64,000 bases of DNA from the NCBI RefSeq assembly GCF_900091595.1, contig NZ_FMCW01000001.1, positions 281,706-345,705 of the forward strand, in the 5' to 3' direction. This DNA is from Micromonospora haikouensis (GTDB taxonomy: Bacteria > Actinomycetota > Actinomycetes > Mycobacteriales > Micromonosporaceae). Shown piece by piece: positions 61,801-64,000 of the stretch. A model generated the notes under the pieces. That model saw only the letters and a list, made by a program, of their open reading frames with translations. It made no database searches and had not been told where the DNA came from. The translations under genes and the position numbers were made by a program. The stretch's first letter is position 1. Each line of letters starts with the position of its first letter.

Positions 61801-62685
61801 ATGGTGCGCACGCTTGACGAGGGCGACGCGGTCGATCCGTGGCGTCGGCGGGAACGACGTTCCCGCCGGCAGATGCCGCTGTGGCAGGAGCTGCCGCTGC
61901 TGCTGATCGTCGCCTTCTGCCTGGCGGTGCTGATCCGCACGTTCCTGCTCCAGGCGTTCTTCATCCCCTCCGGCTCCATGGAGGACACGCTGCTCATCAA
62001 CGACCGGGTGCTGGTCAACAAGGTCGTCTACGACGTCCGCGACCCGCAGCGCGGCGAGGTGGTGGTCTTCCGGGGCACCGACAAGTGGGTCGCCCAGGAG
62101 GTCCAGGAGCCCGAGCCCGGGATCGTCGGCAAGTTCGGCCGCACCGTCGGCGACCTGGTCGGGGTGAGCCGCCCCGGCGAGAAGGACTTCATCAAGCGGG
62201 TGATCGGCCTGCCCGGGGACCGGGTGCGCTGCTGCGACGCCCAGGGCCGGGTCACCGTCAACGACATCCCGCTCGACGAGCCGTACGTGGTCCGCGACTC
62301 GCCGCTGGACCTGCCGCCCAACCCCGCCGAGTGCCGGTCGCGGCGCTTCGACGAGGTGGTCGTCCCGCCCGGTCAGATCTTCGTCATGGGCGACCACCGG
62401 CTCGTCTCCCAGGACGCCCGCTGCCAGGGCCCGGTGCCGATCGACAACGTCGTCGGCCGGGCGTTCGCGGTGGTCTGGCCGTCGTCGCGGTGGGCGTCGC
62501 TGCCGGTGCCGGAGACCTTCGCGACGGTCACCGGGCCCACCCCGGCGGCCGGGCAGCCCCTGGCCCCGGTGCGGCCCAGCGGCACGGGTGGTGTGCTGCT
62601 GCTCGTCCCGGTGTCGGCTGCGCTGTCCGTTCTCGCGCGTTCCGGTCGGCCGGTGCGCTCGCGGCGACGTAGGCTCCACCCGTGA
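61801..62685 (+). CDS. lepB: Type I signal peptidase, first copy
   Basis: LepB removes signal peptides from secreted proteins. The 294-residue protein has an N-terminal cytoplasmic stretch, a membrane segment at residues ~32-52 (LPLLLIVAFCLAVLIRTFLL), the catalytic serine in IPSGSMEDTLLINDRVLVNK, and the catalytic lysine in KDFIKRVIGLPGDRVRCC with GDHRLVSQDAR further on. After residue ~240 there is a Pro/Val/Arg-rich tail with a weak second hydrophobic segment. It overlaps the second lepB by four bases. Two signal peptidases in tandem are a known actinobacterial arrangement. Confidence 0.95.
   Translation: MVRTLDEGDAVDPWRRRERRSRRQMPLWQELPLLLIVAFCLAVLIRTFLLQAFFIPSGSMEDTLLINDRVLVNKVVYDVRDPQRGEVVVFRGTDKWVAQEVQEPEPGIVGKFGRTVGDLVGVSRPGEKDFIKRVIGLPGDRVRCCDAQGRVTVNDIPLDEPYVVRDSPLDLPPNPAECRSRRFDEVVVPPGQIFVMGDHRLVSQDARCQGPVPIDNVVGRAFAVVWPSSRWASLPVPETFATVTGPTPAAGQPLAPVRPSGTGGVLLLVPVSAALSVLARSGRPVRSRRRRLHP
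62670..62675 (+). promoter_or_regulatory. -10 box (TAGGCT) before the second lepB
   Basis: TAGGCT lies within the 3' end of the first lepB and ends 6 bases before GTG 62682, so the second copy may also be made from a leaderless transcript of its own. Confidence 0.5.
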
Positions 62686-63317
62686 TTGACGAGCAGACCG
62701 ACAAGAAGAGCGGCTCCTTCTGGAAGGAGCTGCCCATCCTCCTGGGCGTGGCGATCCTGGTAGCGGTGCTGGTGCGGGCCTTCGTGCTCCAGACCTTCTA
62801 CATCCCGTCGCCGTCCATGGAGAACACCCTCCAGATCAACGATCGGGTGCTGGTCAACAAGCTGGTCTACGACTTCCGGTCACCGCACCGGGGCGAGGTC
62901 GTGGTGTTCAAGGCACCGACCGAGTGGAGCGGCAACCCCGACGGCGAGGACTTCATCAAGCGGGTGATCGGCGTCGGCGGCGACCACGTGGTCTGCTGCG
63001 ACCCGCAGGAGCGGATCATGATCAACGGCAAGCCGATCGACGAGCCGTACATCTACTCCGCCAACGGACAGCAGGACAAGGCGGCCGACCAGGAGTTCGA
63101 CATCACCGTGCCGCAGGGGCGGCTGTGGGTGATGGGCGACCACCGCTCGGCGTCCGGCGACTCGCTGGAGCACTGGCAGCAGTCGGGCCAGAACATCGAC
63201 AGCGCCACCATCCCCGAGGACCAGGTGGTCGGGCGGGCGTTCACCGTCTTCTGGCCGGTCGACCGGGCCACGTGGCTCACCGTGCCGAAGTCGTTCGACG
63301 ACGTGCCGAACCCCTGA
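62682..63317 (+). CDS. lepB: Type I signal peptidase, second copy
   Basis: The 211-residue protein begins IDEQTDKKSGSFWKELPILL, with one membrane segment (residues ~16-36), the catalytic serine in YIPSPSMENTLQINDRVLVN and lysine in EDFIKRVIGVGGDHVVCC, then MGDHRSASGDSLEH and QVVGRAFTVFWPVDR. It lacks the long C-terminal tail of the first copy. The Ser context (PSPSM versus PSGSM) differs, so the two copies may prefer different substrates. GTG 62682 overlaps the first copy by GTGA. Confidence 0.95.
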   Translation: MIDEQTDKKSGSFWKELPILLGVAILVAVLVRAFVLQTFYIPSPSMENTLQINDRVLVNKLVYDFRSPHRGEVVVFKAPTEWSGNPDGEDFIKRVIGVGGDHVVCCDPQERIMINGKPIDEPYIYSANGQQDKAADQEFDITVPQGRLWVMGDHRSASGDSLEHWQQSGQNIDSATIPEDQVVGRAFTVFWPVDRATWLTVPKSFDDVPNP

Positions 63318-63388
63318 CCCGCCCGCGCGACCCCAGCGGCTCCCGGGTGGGCGTGGGCGTCGGGGGCCGCGTCTGGCAGGCTGGGACG

Positions 63389-63931
63389 GTGACGGTCTAC
63401 ACCCCCCGACGCGCGGCGCGCGTGCTGCTCGTCGACGCCGCCGGCCGGGTGCTGCTCCTCGCCGGGCACGACCCGGCGCGGCCCGACCACCGATACTGGC
63501 TGACCCCCGGCGGCGGGCTGGAGCCGGGCGAGTCCCCGGCGGCCGCCGCCGCCCGGGAGCTGGCCGAGGAGACGGGCCTGCGGCTGACCCCGGCAGAGCT
63601 GGGCGAGCCCGTGGCGCAGGAGCGGATCCGGTTCCCGTTCGGCGCCGCCCACTACGAGCAGGAGCAGCAGTTCTTCCTGGTCCGGGTCCCCGGGTGGGAG
63701 GTCGACACGGCGGGCTTCGACGCCGTCGAGCGGGCCAGCATCACCGGGCACCGCTGGTGGCCGCTCGACGAGCTGGCGGCCACGACCGAGCGCTACTACC
63801 CGGCCGACCTGCCGGCGCTGCTGCGCCGGGCGCTCGCCGCGCGCCCCGAGGCGTCCGGCCCGCCGGCCCCGGCCGACGCGCCCGCCGGGTCCGCCGACGT
63901 CGGGTCCACCGCCGGGGGTACGCCGTGCTGA
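63389..63931 (+). CDS. NUDIX hydrolase
   Basis: The 180-residue protein has the NUDIX box GGGLEPGESPAAAAARELAEETG (Gx5Ex7REx2EExG type) at residues ~40-62, in an alpha/beta/alpha sandwich (AARVLLVDAAGRVLLLAGHD, HRWWPLDELAATTERYYPAD). It hydrolyses a nucleoside diphosphate linked to another moiety. The C-terminal ~30 residues are a Pro/Ala/Gly-rich tail. GTG 63389 lies 6 bases after CAGGCT. Its stop overlaps the start of rnhB. Confidence 0.88.
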   Translation: MTVYTPRRAARVLLVDAAGRVLLLAGHDPARPDHRYWLTPGGGLEPGESPAAAAARELAEETGLRLTPAELGEPVAQERIRFPFGAAHYEQEQQFFLVRVPGWEVDTAGFDAVERASITGHRWWPLDELAATTERYYPADLPALLRRALAARPEASGPPAPADAPAGSADVGSTAGGTPC

Positions 63932-64000
63932 CCCCACCGCGCACCGTCGTGCGCCGCGAGGCCGGGCTGTACGCGCTGGAGCGCGCCCTGCAACGCCGGG
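63925..64000 (+). CDS. rnhB: Ribonuclease HII, start only (3' end beyond the window)
   Basis: The first 25 codons (LTPPRTVVRREAGLYALERA, then LQRR) match the conserved N-terminus that precedes the RNase HII catalytic domain in Micromonosporaceae. RNase HII removes ribonucleotides from RNA-DNA hybrids. GTG 63925 overlaps the NUDIX stop by seven bases. The catalytic acidic residues are outside the window, so the call rests on this N-terminal pattern and on the conserved lepB-rnhB order. Confidence 0.7.
   Translation, partial: MLTPPRTVVRREAGLYALERALQRR

Overview
This window looks like chromosomal DNA of a high-GC actinobacterium, most likely Micromonosporaceae and probably Micromonospora. The base composition is very GC-rich, many genes start with GTG, several start codons sit 6 to 8 bases after a TANNNT -10 box (leaderless transcripts), and the housekeeping order is the familiar actinobacterial one: ddl, thiL, rpmB, recG, rsmD-coaD, DUF177-rpmF-plsX-rnc-mutM, smc, ftsY, amtB-glnK-glnD, ffh, rpsP-khpA-rimM-trmD-rplS-lepB, rnhB. 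No tRNA, rRNA, CRISPR array or complete insertion sequence was seen.

Layout. 1-7 kb: end of gpsA, a PLP gamma-family enzyme, a PrmC-like methyltransferase, a minus-strand XRE/DUF397 pair facing two coupled small genes, ddl, a DUF3515 protein and a stand-alone RAM-domain protein. 7-16 kb: thiL behind a repetitive Arg/Gly leader frame, a GNAT gene, an orphan ATP-grasp ligase, rpmB, a DAK2/FakA-like gene coupled to recG, and a sortase-anchored surface protein. 16-25 kb: rsmD-coaD, a DivIVA-like coiled coil, DUF177-rpmF-plsX-rnc-mutM, two secreted or surface proteins (GH114-like lipoprotein, CAP domain) and a 64-residue coiled-coil protein. 25-40 kb: smc-HAD, DinB and MarR genes, a PhoD-like phosphoesterase, ftsY, a phosphotransferase, the amtB-glnK-glnD nitrogen operon behind a convincing GlnR operator, and ffh. 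40-59 kb: an accessory stretch between ffh and rpsP (Uma2, amidohydrolase, TetR, proS, ClC channel, the six-gene conflict/RiPP operon, DUF402). 59-64 kb: ribosome and tRNA-modification genes, two tandem signal peptidases, a NUDIX gene and the start of rnhB.

The most exciting locus is the minus-strand operon from 57,862 down to 46,798. It joins a three-part vWA-MoxR-VMAP conflict module (trypsin-like protease with a VMAP-type C-terminus, MoxR AAA+ ATPase, SAV_2336-type vWA protein with helical repeats) to a cyclophane-type RiPP module (82-residue putative precursor, FxsB-like radical SAM/SPASM maturase, FxsT-like TIR/NB-ARC/TPR protein). Most junctions overlap by one to four bases. The putative precursor lacks the C-terminal FxSxx motif of the Fxs family and instead carries an internal Phe-Asn-Asn, so it may define a variant precursor class.

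The window also carries dispersed repeats that look genome-specific: a ~53-bp GGGCCC-rich element found three times, each time directly at a stop codon and in the same orientation; a 133-bp element with ~30-bp terminal inverted repeats; a long inverted repeat built on CATGTCG(G)CGACATG; and an inverted repeat that supplies the first codons of glnD.
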